Positions 41,401-54,919 of a DNA stretch of 64,000 bases are shown in pieces. Origin of the DNA: Isoperla grammatica. Lineage: Eukaryota > Arthropoda > Insecta > Plecoptera > Perlodidae. A program made the translations under genes and the position numbers. The notes beneath the pieces were generated by a model. That model searched no databases. It was not told where the DNA came from and saw nothing but the letters and a program-made list of their open reading frames with translations. The DNA lies in NCBI GenBank assembly GCA_945910005.1, contig OX246737.1:76039665-76103664 (forward strand), in the 5' to 3' direction. Within the stretch, counting starts at the first letter, position 1, and every line of letters starts with the position of its first letter.

Positions 41401-41870
41401 CGGAAGGATCATGACAAAACACTGCACTGTCAAGTGTATGTAATACTCGACGGATCATGACAAAACACTGCACTGTCAAGTGTATGTAATACTCGTACGG
41501 ATCATGACAAAACACTGCACTGTCAAGTGTATGTAATACTCGGACGGATCATGACAAAACACTGCACTGTCAAGTGTATGTAATACTCGGACGGATCATG
41601 ACAAATCACTGCACTGTCAAGTGTCAATGACATACTCGGAAGGATCATGACAAAACACTGCACTGTCAAGTGTCAATGACATACTCGTACGGATCATGAC
41701 AAATCACTGCACTGTCAGGTGTATGTAATACTCGGACGGATCATGACAAATCACTGCACTGTCAAGTGTCAATGACATACTCGGAAGGGTCATGACAAAA
41801 CACTGCACTGTCAAGTGTCAATGACATACTCGGAAGGATCATGATAAAATACTGCACTGTCAAGTGTCAA
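35460..41870 (+). repeat. Second large tandem duplication (~3.47 and ~2.95 kb copies)
   Basis: Block order is shared between about 35460-38925 and 38926-41870. The offset shrinks stepwise from 3466 to 3276, 2991, 2993 and 2946 bp because whole groups of monomers (about 190, 285 and 47 bp) were lost or gained. Marker variants: CACTGTACTGTC (35536, 39002), a run of GGAAGAATCATGAC monomers, CTCGAACGG (38311, 41304) and GGAAGGGTCATG (38841, 41787). Confidence 0.88.
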
Positions 41871-43091
41871 TGTCATCCTCGGAAGGATCATGACAAAACA
41901 CTGCATTGTCACTGATGTAATACTCGGACGGATCATGACAAATCACTGCACTGTTAAGTGTCGATGACATACTCGTACGGATCATGACAAAACACTGCAC
42001 TGTCAAGTGTCAATGACATACTCGTACAGATCATGACAAATCACTGCACTGTCAAGTGTCGATGACATACTCGTACGGATCATGACAAAACACTGCACTG
42101 TCAAGTGTCAATGACAAACTCGGAAGGATCATGAAAAAATACTGCACTGTCAAGTGTCAATGTCATCCTCGGAAGGATCATGACAAAACACTGCACTGTC
42201 AAGTGTATGTAATTGTCGTACGGATCATGACAAATCACTGCACTGTCAAGTGTCGATGACATACTCGTACGGATCATGACAAAACACTGCACTGTCAAGT
42301 GTATGTAATACCTGGAAGGATCATGACAAAACACTGCACTGTCAAGTGTCAATGACATACTCGTACGGATCATGACAAATCACTGCACTGTCAAGTGTAT
42401 GTTATACTTGGAAGGATCATGACAAAACACTGCACTGTCCAGTGTCAATGACATACTCGGAAGGATCATGACAAAACACTGCACTGTCAAGTGGCAATGA
42501 CATACTCGGAAGGATCATGACAAAACACTGCACTGTCAAGTGTATGTAATACTCGGACGGATCATGACAAAACACTGCACTGTCAGGTGTATGTTATACT
42601 CGGAAGGATCATGACAAAACACTGCACTGTCCAGTGTCAATGACATACTCTTACGGATCATGACAAATCACTGCACTGTCAAGTGTCAATGACATACTCG
42701 GAAGGATCATGACAAAACACTGCACTGTCAAGTGTATGTAATACTCGACGGATCATGACAAAACACTGCACTGTCAAGTGTCAATGACATACTCGTACGG
42801 ATCATGACAAATCACTGCACTGTCAAGTGTCAATGACATACTCGGAAGGATCATGACAAAACACTGCACTGTCAAGTGTATGTAATACTCGGACGGATCA
42901 TGACAAATCACTGCACTGTCAAGTGTCAATGACATACTCGTACGGATCATGACAAATCACTGCACTGTCAAGTGTCAATGACATACTCGGAAGGATCATG
43001 ACAAAACACTGCACTGTCAAGTGTCAATGACATACTCGGAAGGATCATGACAAAACACTGCACTGTCAAGTGTATGTAATACTAGAAGGGG

Positions 43092-43689
43092 TCCCTGAAA
43101 GCGAAACCTCTTGTAATAAATGAAAGTTAAAACTCGCATACAGTAGTCCATTGGAATACGGTGCACTTTTTGCGTTCTAATAGTCACGTTTCATAGTGGC
43201 TCTTGTCCAGTCAAATAGTGTCCATTATCACGCCTAATTAACTGGAACTTAATACTGAGTTACGTAATTTAGGTCAAATGCAGTAAAAAACACACATTCT
43301 AAATCAATAGTTTGACCATGAATTGTTATATTATGTCTTTAGGAACGTTTTTTGCACATCGAGTGGATTTGTTATGTCTATTACAGTTGGATCAGTTGGA
43401 TGCTTCTACGTGTTCTGTTTATACCATTGTTTAAATCACAGCGATCGAAAGTGTTTGTGGTGGTTGAACTATGGATTTATAATAGTACTTACGGTTGAAC
43501 TGTGGTTATGATATCAAGAACGTGGGCGCCACCAGGATACATTTCACGGCGGTGGGAGTGCAGGACGAAAGAACACCTAATGAACATTTTTGCTTGTATG
43601 GGTGGTCTGGGATGAAGGGAGGGGTGAGAGATTAGGGGCTAGCTGGGGGTAGGGCGTTATTGGACTTTTGACTGTTAACCGATGTTCAC
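43092..43689. other. Right flank of the array, no feature recognised
   Basis: AT-rich sequence without tandem structure, recognisable exon or transposon end. It lacks the TGATCA-rich lead-in found on the left, so the two array edges are not mirror images. Confidence 0.55.
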
Positions 43690-44442
43690 TCCGTTTTATT
43701 TTTTTGTGTTTGTTTTTTATGTCTGTCGATAACGGTCGAACGAAAAGACCGATCAAGTTGCAACTCGGATCATCCCAAGCGTCGATGTGGATTGAAAGTT
43801 TTGTGAAAAAATCGTTCGAAAAGTTCACAAGTTACACAATAGTTATTTATCACCATAGTTAAATAGTTAGTTTTTCTGAATCAAAATGGCGGCAAAATGT
43901 GTGATAGCAAGATTTTTCCGGTCACGAATGTGTTCATTTCATAGCGATCTGATAAGTATTTGCAAAGTTACACAAAAGTTACTAGAAAATATTCTTCTGA
44001 AACACATTAACGTTAAAATGTGAGGTGGCTATATTATAGTAAATTTTTTTCCGGTCACGAATATACCAAGAGAAACGCGATCTGGTATGTAATAAAGGCA
44101 GAAATTACATTTCTATGTTAGTAACGGTTTCGGACCGCGAACACTGCCGAAATGACAACGAAAATTCTTAGCAACGCACATTGCACAACTTTCAAACAAT
44201 ATCGGAAAGTATAATGGCCATAGAAATTAGAAAAATGTTTGTTATGCGCATACTTTTATTTTTGTTAATTGTTGTTTTTATTTATTTATTGCTATTTAAC
44301 CCTCACTCAGTAATCTTTGATTTAACGAAGTACTCGACAACTAATGTCAAATGACGTGGGGAGTGTTTGAAGGGAATTAAATAATTCAGATATTGAACAA
44401 ATACTTGCATGCTCGCTTATCAACGCGTCACACAGAGCGTTC
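43690..44442 (-). repeat. Family B interspersed repeat (- copy)
   Basis: Reverse complement of the 5064-5770 family. Shared blocks in order include CGCGTTGATAAGCGAGC, AAGAATTTTCGTTGTCAT, GTAATTTCTGCCT, TTTTGTGTAACTTTGC and CTTTTCGTTCGACCG. The CGCTTCGCT terminal part is missing here. It faces the left copy across the satellite array. Confidence 0.78.
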
Positions 44443-44454
44443 ACTATTTGCATT

Positions 44455-44788
44455 TCCATTTTTGCCGTGAAAGTCACAAAACATAACACGTCATTGTAGC
44501 CATACTATGATAGCTATCAAAATTCCAAATACATAGTGAAAATGGTCTGACTGTGCACGCAATTCGTGCTGCACACTATTTGCATCTAACTTCAATGGTT
44601 CGCAAATGCGAATCATATCGGTGGAACAATGTAAAAATAAAGAAATTGAAAGCCGTAAATAAACGATATTTGTTTATAACATGGCGGTTTAAGCTACAAT
44701 TTTGAAACTATTGTCGAGTGTTGGTACTATTGATGTGGACTTACATATAAAAAATTATTTATATCGGGGTGTAAGTATTAATTTAATT
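44455..44788 (+). repeat. Family A module A1 in + orientation
   Basis: A + strand A1 module ending in the GTAAGT of its intron-like stretch, cut directly by the inverted family A copy that begins at 44789. Confidence 0.7.
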
Positions 44789-46350
<1,562 letters not shown>

Positions 46351-46375
46351 GGCAACGCGGAGCGTTTTCCTAGTC
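46351..46375 (-). repeat. Short family B start fragment between two family A copies
   Basis: GAGCGTTTTCCTAGT is the reverse complement of the family B start at 5064. The two families repeatedly sit next to each other. Confidence 0.45.
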
Positions 46376-46640
46376 AGATGAGCGTAGCGAAGCGGAGTGA
46401 ATCTCTCCATACAACTCGATCGGTGCTTTGTCTGTGTGTATGTATGTATGTATGTATGTATGTGCGCTAACTTTTGTTCGTCGCGCACAGGTCAAACGGT
46501 TTGACGTATTTTACTGAAATTTTCGGGCAACGTTTGTGACCACTTATCTCGATGCCAGCAAAATTCTTCAAGATGCCAGCCTACAAAAAATTAATTACTG
46601 AAAAACCAAATTTTTTTATTTATTTAATTTAATTTAAACT
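46376..46640 (-). repeat. Family A module A3 with intron-like stretch, partial
   Basis: Minus-strand A3 from AGATGAGCG, with a GTAT/TGTATG tract in place of the CA tract. It continues through TTTTTTGTAG to a GTAAGTTTAAAT at the end, so this copy begins at its own donor-like site. Confidence 0.7.
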
Positions 46641-46651
46641 TACTCACAACA

Positions 46652-48675
<2,024 letters not shown>

Positions 48676-48893
48676 GAAGAATGAAGACTTCAAGAAGTTC
48701 TCCATCCCGATGGTGGTTTTCGTGGTTTCCACCGTACAAAGAGCGAATGCTGGGATGAGTACAAATCGGCCACGACCGTACATAGCATCCACAGTTCGGT
48801 TTGGAAAAAATAATGTGGACAATGATATATTAAGTAGTATAGCCAAATCTGGGCATTTGAGAAGCAGAAGAAGAAGAAGAAGAAGAAGAAGAA
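48676..48893 (+). mobile_element. 3' UTR and (AAG)n tail of the retrotransposon
   Basis: Contains GATGGTGGTTTTCGTGG, GCGAATGCTGGGATGAG (48743-48759) and GGCCACGACC (48768-48777). TCGTGG (48720-48725) can pair with CCACGA (48770-48775). From memory this word order resembles a 3' motif common in arthropod non-LTR elements. The element ends near GGCATTTGAGAAGCAG and an (AAG)n tail (48866-48893). Confidence 0.6.
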
Positions 48894-48908
48894 GATATAT
48901 TAAGTAGT
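48824..48908 (+). repeat. 15-bp direct repeat around the (AAG)n tail
   Basis: GATATATTAAGTAGT occurs at 48824-48838 and 48894-48908, flanking the last 55 bases of the element. It may be a small duplication or template-switch footprint. Confidence 0.7.
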
Positions 48909-49330
48909 TCTAAGTAGATTTTAATAAGGTAAACACATGGAAATACTTGACATTTGTGTCCGTACAACATGTTTATGCCGGTTTTGACCGAGTTTGTATG
49001 TATTGCAACAATAAAATAATAATAATAATAATAATAATTAAATAATTAAAGTATTTAATATATATATATCCAATCAAGAATGACAAATACGATAAGTAAA
49101 AATCAAATGATGAGAAACGTTTTATTAGGAACGAAACCAGAAAGTTTGTATCCTTTGTCATTGTTTACTTGTCATTGTTTGTATATAGGTAGTATTGCAA
49201 TGTACGGACTCCACTATTTCTTGGAATGACACAGCCAGGTCTTGAAATCGGAAACTTCTATTGTTTCTTAGTTGGCCGTAGGCCTTCTTAAATATTACTT
49301 TCCCTACTTAGGACACCACCATCCAGCCTT
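48909..49330. other. Unassigned AT-rich DNA
   Basis: Contains a second, short (AAT)n run (49012-49038), perhaps part of the same microsatellite landscape. Nothing else recognised. Confidence 0.5.
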
Positions 49331-49537
49331 GAAAATTGCTCGACGCCTAGGAGACAGTATGACTTATTTACAAACCAGGTTAATTTCTAATACTAAAAGT
49401 GCGCCTCCTTCATCGAATGACGACATCTCTCCGTCAGTGGACACAACAAAAAGACCGAGCCGTTAGAGACACGATCTCAGTGCATTTCGTTCGGACGTGA
49501 ATCAAGTTGTATTAGTGCCCCGTTAATACTTGTGATA

Positions 49538-49610
49538 ATGAAGCCGAATATGAGTGTAGTGTGTGTACAGAACGGCCACACGAATGGAGAGATTAATGGA
49601 GTTGTAGCAG
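49538..49610 (+). CDS. Possible first coding exon of a host gene
   Basis: ATG at 49538 opens 24 codons beginning MKPNMSVVCVQNG and continuing HTNGEINGVVA. It ends one base into a codon at GCAG followed by GTAAAG, a good splice donor at 49611. The composition is unlike the surrounding repeats, and the preceding 200 bases are less AT-rich and repeat-free, as a 5' UTR would be. A TCAGTG initiator-like word is at 49477, with AGTTG 26 bases after its A, one base off the usual DPE spacing. A second ATG (residue 5) could also serve. No partner exon was recognised downstream, and the protein family is not recognised. It could be chance, so the call is tentative. Confidence 0.3.
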
Positions 49611-50137
49611 GTAAAGTCATTCAATATTCTTGTTGTGTGATTTCACACACAACATAATATATTATTAATGCAATATCTGAAAAAATGAGCACAGTAATTT
49701 TGCTTGATGTCATATACAGCTGGGTCCTCATTGACTCGGTCTTTTTTCCATGAGAATGTTCATTTCTGTTTGAAGAATAAACTATTTTACGATTGTGATA
49801 TCAATATACGGTTATTTCATAATATGAACATCTACGAAAGAATACAATATCTGAAAGGAAAGCCGTTTAAATTAAACCAGATTTGACATAAATAATGTGT
49901 ACCGAATGCGGATACATTATTAATACCGGCCAGTTCAAGGTTTTAATTACAACGTTCCCGAAGTTATTTACGGATTTAAATAATGTTTTATATTTACATC
50001 CACACCAGCAATGACAACATTTGGTAACAGTTTTGGAATTGCAACATTAACCGCCATTTTCTAAACAAATATATAGTTTCCATTTACGGGGATGTATATT
50101 GTATATTGTATTTTTTACAGTGTGCCACAAATATGTG

Positions 50138-50138
<1 letters not shown>
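49611..50138. other. Possible intron or intergenic DNA
   Basis: AT-rich. It includes GACATTTGATAA-like and family-A-like words near 49985-50050 (ACGGATTTAAATAATGTTT, AACCGCCAT), probably an old decayed copy. No exon seen. Confidence 0.4.

Positions 50139-50186
<48 letters not shown>
50139..50186 (+). repeat. (GT)n microsatellite
   Basis: About 24 GT repeats followed by GAGTGTGTGCGGCC. Confidence 0.95.
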
Positions 50187-50187
<1 letters not shown>

Positions 50188-50199
50188 TGTGTGCGGCCC

Positions 50200-50560
50200 T
50201 AGAACCGAGGACCTACGTCGGGATACACACACGTGAAGCGAGGACGTCCTGAAACCGAGGACGTCCTCGGTTTCTGTTTGCTGCATTTTCGTGACCCTGA
50301 GCCTCATTTATGTATTTGTACGAAATCTTATGATCCTTGGAAGAGGTCCTCGGTCTTCATTATATTCTGTGTGCAGTGCGAGTGTAAGTCGCCTTCGTAG
50401 TTCAAGTGTGTATTCGTGGCTGCGCTGCAATCGCTTTCTTAAACGCGTCAACCACCTTTTATTAAACTGAGGACGTAGTTTATAATACATCTGCTTTTTA
50501 AACCTAATACTGAGGACGTTCAACACCAAGCAAGCTTGCCACATATTATGCGAGGACCAT
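50200..50560. repeat. GAGGAC-rich region with a 24-bp perfect palindrome
   Basis: GAGGAC or GTCCTC occurs repeatedly (near 50205, 50240, 50257, 50264, 50345, 50471, 50511 and 50552). Positions 50251-50274 read GAAACCGAGGAC followed by its exact reverse complement. On the minus strand a block near 50345-50395 resembles the unit of the 79-bp minisatellite at 51621, which also carries CGAGGAC twice. Confidence 0.6.
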
Positions 50561-50752
50561 CATAATAACACAGGGAACCCATTCACTACATAGTAATTAT
50601 ATGTGATAATATAATGAAAAATGATGGACTTATTAACTCATTTGTAAAAAGAATAAATTTGAACATTTGACTTCTAAATTTAGCACAAAGGTTATTCTAC
50701 GTGTGAGTCATTGACAATGCATTTATAATTGTTTGAAATGGCTTTAATATTT

Positions 50753-50756
50753 TTAC

Positions 50757-50836
<80 letters not shown>

Positions 50837-50904
50837 TTATTATTATTATTATTACTATTATTATTTTTATTATTACCATTATTATTATTAATATTATTAT
50901 TATA

Positions 50905-50996
<92 letters not shown>

Positions 50997-51012
50997 TGTT
51001 ATTGTTATTATA

Positions 51013-51096
<84 letters not shown>

Positions 51097-51120
51097 GTTA
51101 TTGTTATTATTGTTATTATC
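50753..51120 (+). repeat. (TTA)n microsatellite
   Basis: About 365 bp of ATT/TTA repeats with occasional interruptions (TTC, TAC, TTG). It is the reverse-complement motif of the tract at 46652. Confidence 0.97.
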
Positions 51121-51620
51121 ATAATGGTTGAGTTTTAATACGGAGTAAGAATGGCAAACCTGCCAATGATCATAATTGAGTATTCAAGGTGGAATTGAAC
51201 CAATAGAAGAAGCGACTAGTATTGTATTAAGTAAAGTAAAAAAAAATAATATTTAAGAAGTCGTATAGTAATCAGGAATGGCGGCTATTTAAAAAAAAAA
51301 AAAAAAAGCACATTTTGAAACATAAAACTAACCTTGTGGTCATTTGTCTCCACTTTGTTGTGTTGTTGACCTTTCAATAAGTGTACAAAGAACCTAAGAG
51401 TGACCATTTATTTTAGATTATCGGCCCATCTTTTTGATATTTGATAATTACATAACACTAACGTTTATTTAATATTCTACAAACATATGTACAACTTACC
51501 ACTTGGCAATATTAAATATTTAGTACCAACCTTCTTTGGCCCCGATAGCAAAGAGTGTATGAGCATTGCCACGTAAAGCTGGAGGAACCGAGCTCGAGTC
51601 ACGACTGGGGCGAAATTGAT
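51121..51620. other. Unassigned AT-rich DNA
   Basis: Contains a poly-A run (about 51291-51307). No exon or repeat family recognised. Confidence 0.5.
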
Positions 51621-52107
51621 AACGAGGACGTCATACACACACTTGCACTCAATACATAATAACGAGGACATGTCGCACACACAAGGCTTCTACATGTATA
51701 ACGAGGACGTCATACACACACTTGCACTCAATACATAATAACGAGGACATGTCGCATACACAAGGCTTCTACATGTATAACGAGGACGTCATACACACAC
51801 TTGCACTCAATACATAATAACGAGGACATGTCGCACACACAAGGCTTCTACATGTATAACGAGGACGTCATACACACACTTGCACTCAATACATAATAAC
51901 GAGGACATGTCGCACACACAAGGCTTCTACATGTATAACGAGGACGTCATACACACACTTGCACTCAATACATAATAACGAGGACATGTCGCACACACAA
52001 GGCTTCTACATGTATAACGAGGACGTCATACACACACTTGCACTCAATACATAATAACGAGGACATGTCGCACACACAAGGCTTCTACATGTATAACGAG
52101 GACATGT
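51621..52107 (+). repeat. 79-bp minisatellite, six copies
   Basis: Starts at 51621, 51700, 51779, 51858, 51937 and 52016, with a partial seventh at 52095. Each unit has two half-units beginning ATAACGAGGAC: one continues GTCATACACACACTTGCACT, the other ATGTCGCACACACAAGG. Copies are almost identical, so expansion is recent. Confidence 0.96.
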
Positions 52108-52143
52108 CACGTTCTAACGCATGCCGCATGACGGTGTAACAGT

Positions 52144-52355
52144 TAGGGATGGGCAAAAAAGTGTATTTCAGTAAACGCTCTCTCTGTGAAAGGCGTGTAC
52201 ACGTTCGTGCCTGCCTACCCAATAGATCTTGCACGTGAGTTAGGATGTGCACTGTACACATGCATTTCTTTTGCGATGTTGGTTCAGCGGCGCCGTCGGT
52301 AATATTTATAGGAAAACAGTAAACCTGTTTACACGTGTACACTATCGTATCCCTA
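52144..52355. mobile_element. 212-bp hAT-like MITE
   Basis: Ends are TAGGGATGGGC on the left and, reverse-complemented on the right, TAGGGATACG. The flanking octamers GTAACAGT and CTAACAGC share TAACAG, an imperfect 8-bp target duplication. Subterminal words (CAGTAAACG, GTGTACACG) recur near both ends. TAGGGATGGGC is a familiar hAT-type terminus. No coding capacity. Confidence 0.6.
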
Positions 52356-52363
52356 CTAACAGC

Positions 52364-53400
52364 ACAACACCGTCATAAAATAATCATCGATAACATTACC
52401 ACTAGCATACAGGCATCATACGACGAAGTGCTACTTTTTAATTTGCTTTAGTGCAAGCTACTTCTCTTCGGAATTTTTCTTTTTTCAATTTACTCAATTA
52501 TATTATTTTATCATTTTAAACGCAATTAAATAAGTAAACAAGGACATTATTAAAATAGAATATCAGAGGTTATTACGACGACTGTGACTAGTAAGCGAAA
52601 ATCTAACTATCAAGGAACAAATCTGTGTTATTGTATTCCAAATGGATTTGAGGGTGGGGGAATCGTGCCATGCTAAGTTTGTGTGGCACACACTATACAC
52701 CAGTTGGAAATAATAGTCACTGTGACTGTCTATAGTGTCTACATTAAAGGTTAATAGGTAAGGTTGACGTTGATATTGATATTGATTAATTAATAGAACC
52801 ATTGTAAGAAGAAGCTATTGAACTTAAGTGCCAAGGACGACTTTCTCGCAATGAATCTAGATGCATTTTGGGTGCACTCGCTTCATCCTCTTTTTGCATG
52901 CTCTTAGCATCACCTTACAGTTCCAGTGCCTAGCTCAGCGTGCTAATAATCTAGGGAAAATTTAATGTTTATCGGTGGCTGGTTTTAGTAACGTGGCCAT
53001 TACGATTCTCGTGTAAGCCTACTCGGCATGACAAACAATATAAATGTAAGTTTTGACAAAGCTGACGCAGAACACAGCAGAAGAGCAATCTTGGCCGGTA
53101 CGCGACCAACATACACGTTGATTGATGATCATGGAAACGTCAATGAGGTGGATCTTTTTGTTCTGGCTGAGAGTTCGTCTTTAGAGAGTTCCGATTTACC
53201 CAAAAGTAGTTAAGCAAGCATTACCGCCACTATGCATGATTGTACCATTTTCATCTACATCTGTGCGATTCTGGGTTTTCAACTCTAACATTGATGAAAG
53301 CTCAACATTAAACAGGGTTGTAGACTTGAAATGGAAAGCCATCTGCAAGCAGCTGCAACCACTGCACACCGCTCTTTCCAACATTCAACCTAATATTTAA
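52364..53400. other. Unassigned DNA, no supported gene
   Basis: Mostly AT-rich and apparently single-copy. A 61-codon + frame (53028-53213) has protein-like composition (many Asp, Glu and Ser) but no recognisable domain. It is listed among the rejected items. Confidence 0.45.
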
Positions 53401-53419
53401 AACAAATGAAATTTGGGAT

Positions 53420-53590
53420 GTTACGTCCTATATTCGTGCAACCAGGCTAATCGTGACGGTGATTGGGTGATTATGAGGATGAAAAACGCCACATGACATC
53501 CATGCCCAAGCCAGGATTCGAACCTGGAACGCAGAGACCGCGGTTTACTAGACCAACGCCTAATTCACCTCGGCCAACTGCGCAGGCCTT
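53420..53590 (-). mobile_element. tRNA-Ser/Leu-headed SINE
   Basis: The minus strand shows a polymerase III B box GGTTCGAATCC (53513-53523) in the context CCAGGTTCGAATCCTGG, and an A-box/D-arm-like GTTGGCCGAGGTG about 60 bases upstream. The spacing leaves room for a long variable arm, as in class II (Ser/Leu) tRNAs, and an anticodon-loop-like CTAGTAA is present. The acceptor stem does not pair convincingly and extra sequence (TGTCATGTGGCG and onward) follows, so this is a SINE rather than a tRNA gene. Confidence 0.7.
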
Positions 53591-53739
53591 TTTTTCTAAT
53601 ATTAAAATTTAGTGAACGCCAAACAGAGCCAACCATCTCAATATATAGTTTTAAGTATTTTGGTTTCAATCGAATTGAGTGGTTATTAAAGATTATATTA
53701 TAGAATAAGAAAGTCATATTTGTTATGCTGGGCTGTGGT

Positions 53740-53921
53740 CACATAACTAGGGGGTGGAGCTTCAAACCATGTCAAACTTAAAATATCTGCACTCTAGCAA
53801 ACAATATTATGTTTTATGCTTCCAAAAATTATTACAATTATAATTAAAAATTGTTAGGGGGGCGTGAAATTTTGATGATGTCCCAAGGGGGGCGTCACAT
53901 AAAAATGATTGGTAACCACTG
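53740..53921 (-). mobile_element. hAT-like element fragment
   Basis: Read on the minus strand, the end is CAGTGGTTACCAATCATTTT followed by GACGCCCCCC, the style of hAT termini. The other end is not clear: a GAGTGGTTATTAA near 53678 lacks a matching target duplication. Confidence 0.45.
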
Positions 53922-54480
53922 CTCTAAAGATCAAGAGTTAATTATATTATTTCGACTCTCGCAATATTTTTAATGCATTCTGGGTTAAATATTGAATGTT
54001 TTGCCGCCTCTCACAGTGTCGGCCAACTTGTCTTCTAAATGATGTTGCAGTATTTTTTCTCTCAGTGCCAAACTATCACTGACTTCTATTTGCTTTTTAT
54101 CAAACTTGATGTAAACATCTAATTGTTCGGCACCTGATTTAGCTTTATGAGTCACTTTGGTCTTGCAGTTCTTAGTGGCTCTCTCTTTTTTTGCCGTTTT
54201 TGTCTATAAAAAGTAAAAGCTACAAATATCGATTTACACGTAACCTTTGCTGTAATCAGGTAAAAATTACGAATATTTTGAGTCCACTCTCGGCTTGCCC
54301 GGCCGTGAGAAGAGATCGGAAAGCTGAGACCAACACAAGGCAGGAGTCTTGCCCCCCCCCCCCTCCTCACCCCCACCTCCTTCCCTCATCATTCCTTACA
54401 CTCTCATCTGTTTACTTATTTTTAGGGCTAGTATTCGCGCTCTCAAGGACGTTTTAGCGTGACGTCACTTTCCAACATTG
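53922..54480. other. Unassigned DNA
   Basis: Contains a C-run at 54351-54363. No exon or RNA gene recognised. Confidence 0.45.
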
Positions 54481-54878
54481 GCATTGAGGGTCTATAACAG
54501 CGTTTGTATCCACACCATGTTAATAAGATTTAATTTAATGGACGGTGATTAATAACAATGATTATAATTTCTGACGATAATACAATAACAGAAAAATACC
54601 TATTCATTCACAAAAATCGTTTGTGTAAGACCAGAATCTGAGAATACCGAGTGTCGAAGGCTAAGCTAAGCGTTGTGGATTGGTGGGCATTCAGGCGACG
54701 GCCTCGGTTCAGGTCGCAAAGAGAGCCGGGAAAGATATGTGCAGAATGTGAAAGTTGGAAGAGGAAAGACGATGAAGGCTATGTGAGATGAATACAGAAT
54801 TTACCAAATATATGCACAAGAGCCCTGTTGGTGGGCACTGGTCACCACAAGGAGGGGCTCACCTTGACTGCACCGGGC
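54481..54878 (+). repeat. Dispersed ~390-bp repeat, copy 1
   Basis: From ACAGCGTTTGTATCCACA (54497) to TGACTGCACCGGGC (54878) it matches 59114-59495 over 382 bases with no indel and about four substitutions (about 99% identical), same orientation, 4.6 kb apart. Similarity starts slightly earlier, at GCATT(G/T)AGGGTC. Ends are not TG...CA and no primer-binding site follows. Confidence 0.92.
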
Positions 54879-54919
54879 TTTAGATGCACGTGCGTAGCGA
54901 TTACCAGTCGGGGTTGGTT

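Larger units (their letters stand above)
7106..43091 (+). repeat. Giant 47/49-bp satellite array with higher-order structure
   Basis: All units point the same way. Both monomers share GGATCATGACAAA(A/T)CACTG then CACTGTCAAGTG. They differ in the tail: TATGTAATACTCG (47-bp type) or TCAATGACATACTCG (49-bp type). Junction variants are GGAAGG, GGACGG, GTACGG and GACGG; the last drops a base or two. In many stretches the types alternate as a 96-bp dimer, with GGAAGG+AAAAC linked to one type and GGACGG+AAATC linked to the other. Excluding two insertions, about 33.3 kb is satellite, roughly 690 monomers. Sub-regions are homogenised differently: near 32.1-33.9 kb a TATGTTATAC 47-bp variant dominates, near 36.8-38.3 kb the 49-bp type. 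No gene inside. The last monomer decays into TACTAGAAGGGG at 43091. Confidence 0.97.

Noticed and set aside
7106..43091. Reading the array as a CRISPR array
   Set aside because: The whole 47/49-bp unit is repeated. There are no unique spacers of constant length, no leader and no cas genes, and the context is eukaryotic.
7106..43091. Helitron with internal tandem repeats
   Set aside because: No TC start, no terminal hairpin followed by CTRR and no Rep/helicase coding sequence at the array edges.
53028..53213. 61-codon + open frame with acidic, Ser-rich protein
   Set aside because: The composition is protein-like, but there is no family match from memory, no conserved partner exon and short length. 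Left unannotated.
53505..53590. Functional tRNA-Ser gene on the minus strand
   Set aside because: B box and D-arm words are present, but the acceptor stem does not pair convincingly and a non-tRNA body follows, so a SINE is the better reading.
53678..53690. GAGTGGTTATTAA as the second end of the hAT-like fragment ending at 53921
   Set aside because: The flanking octamers do not match, so the pairing is not supported.
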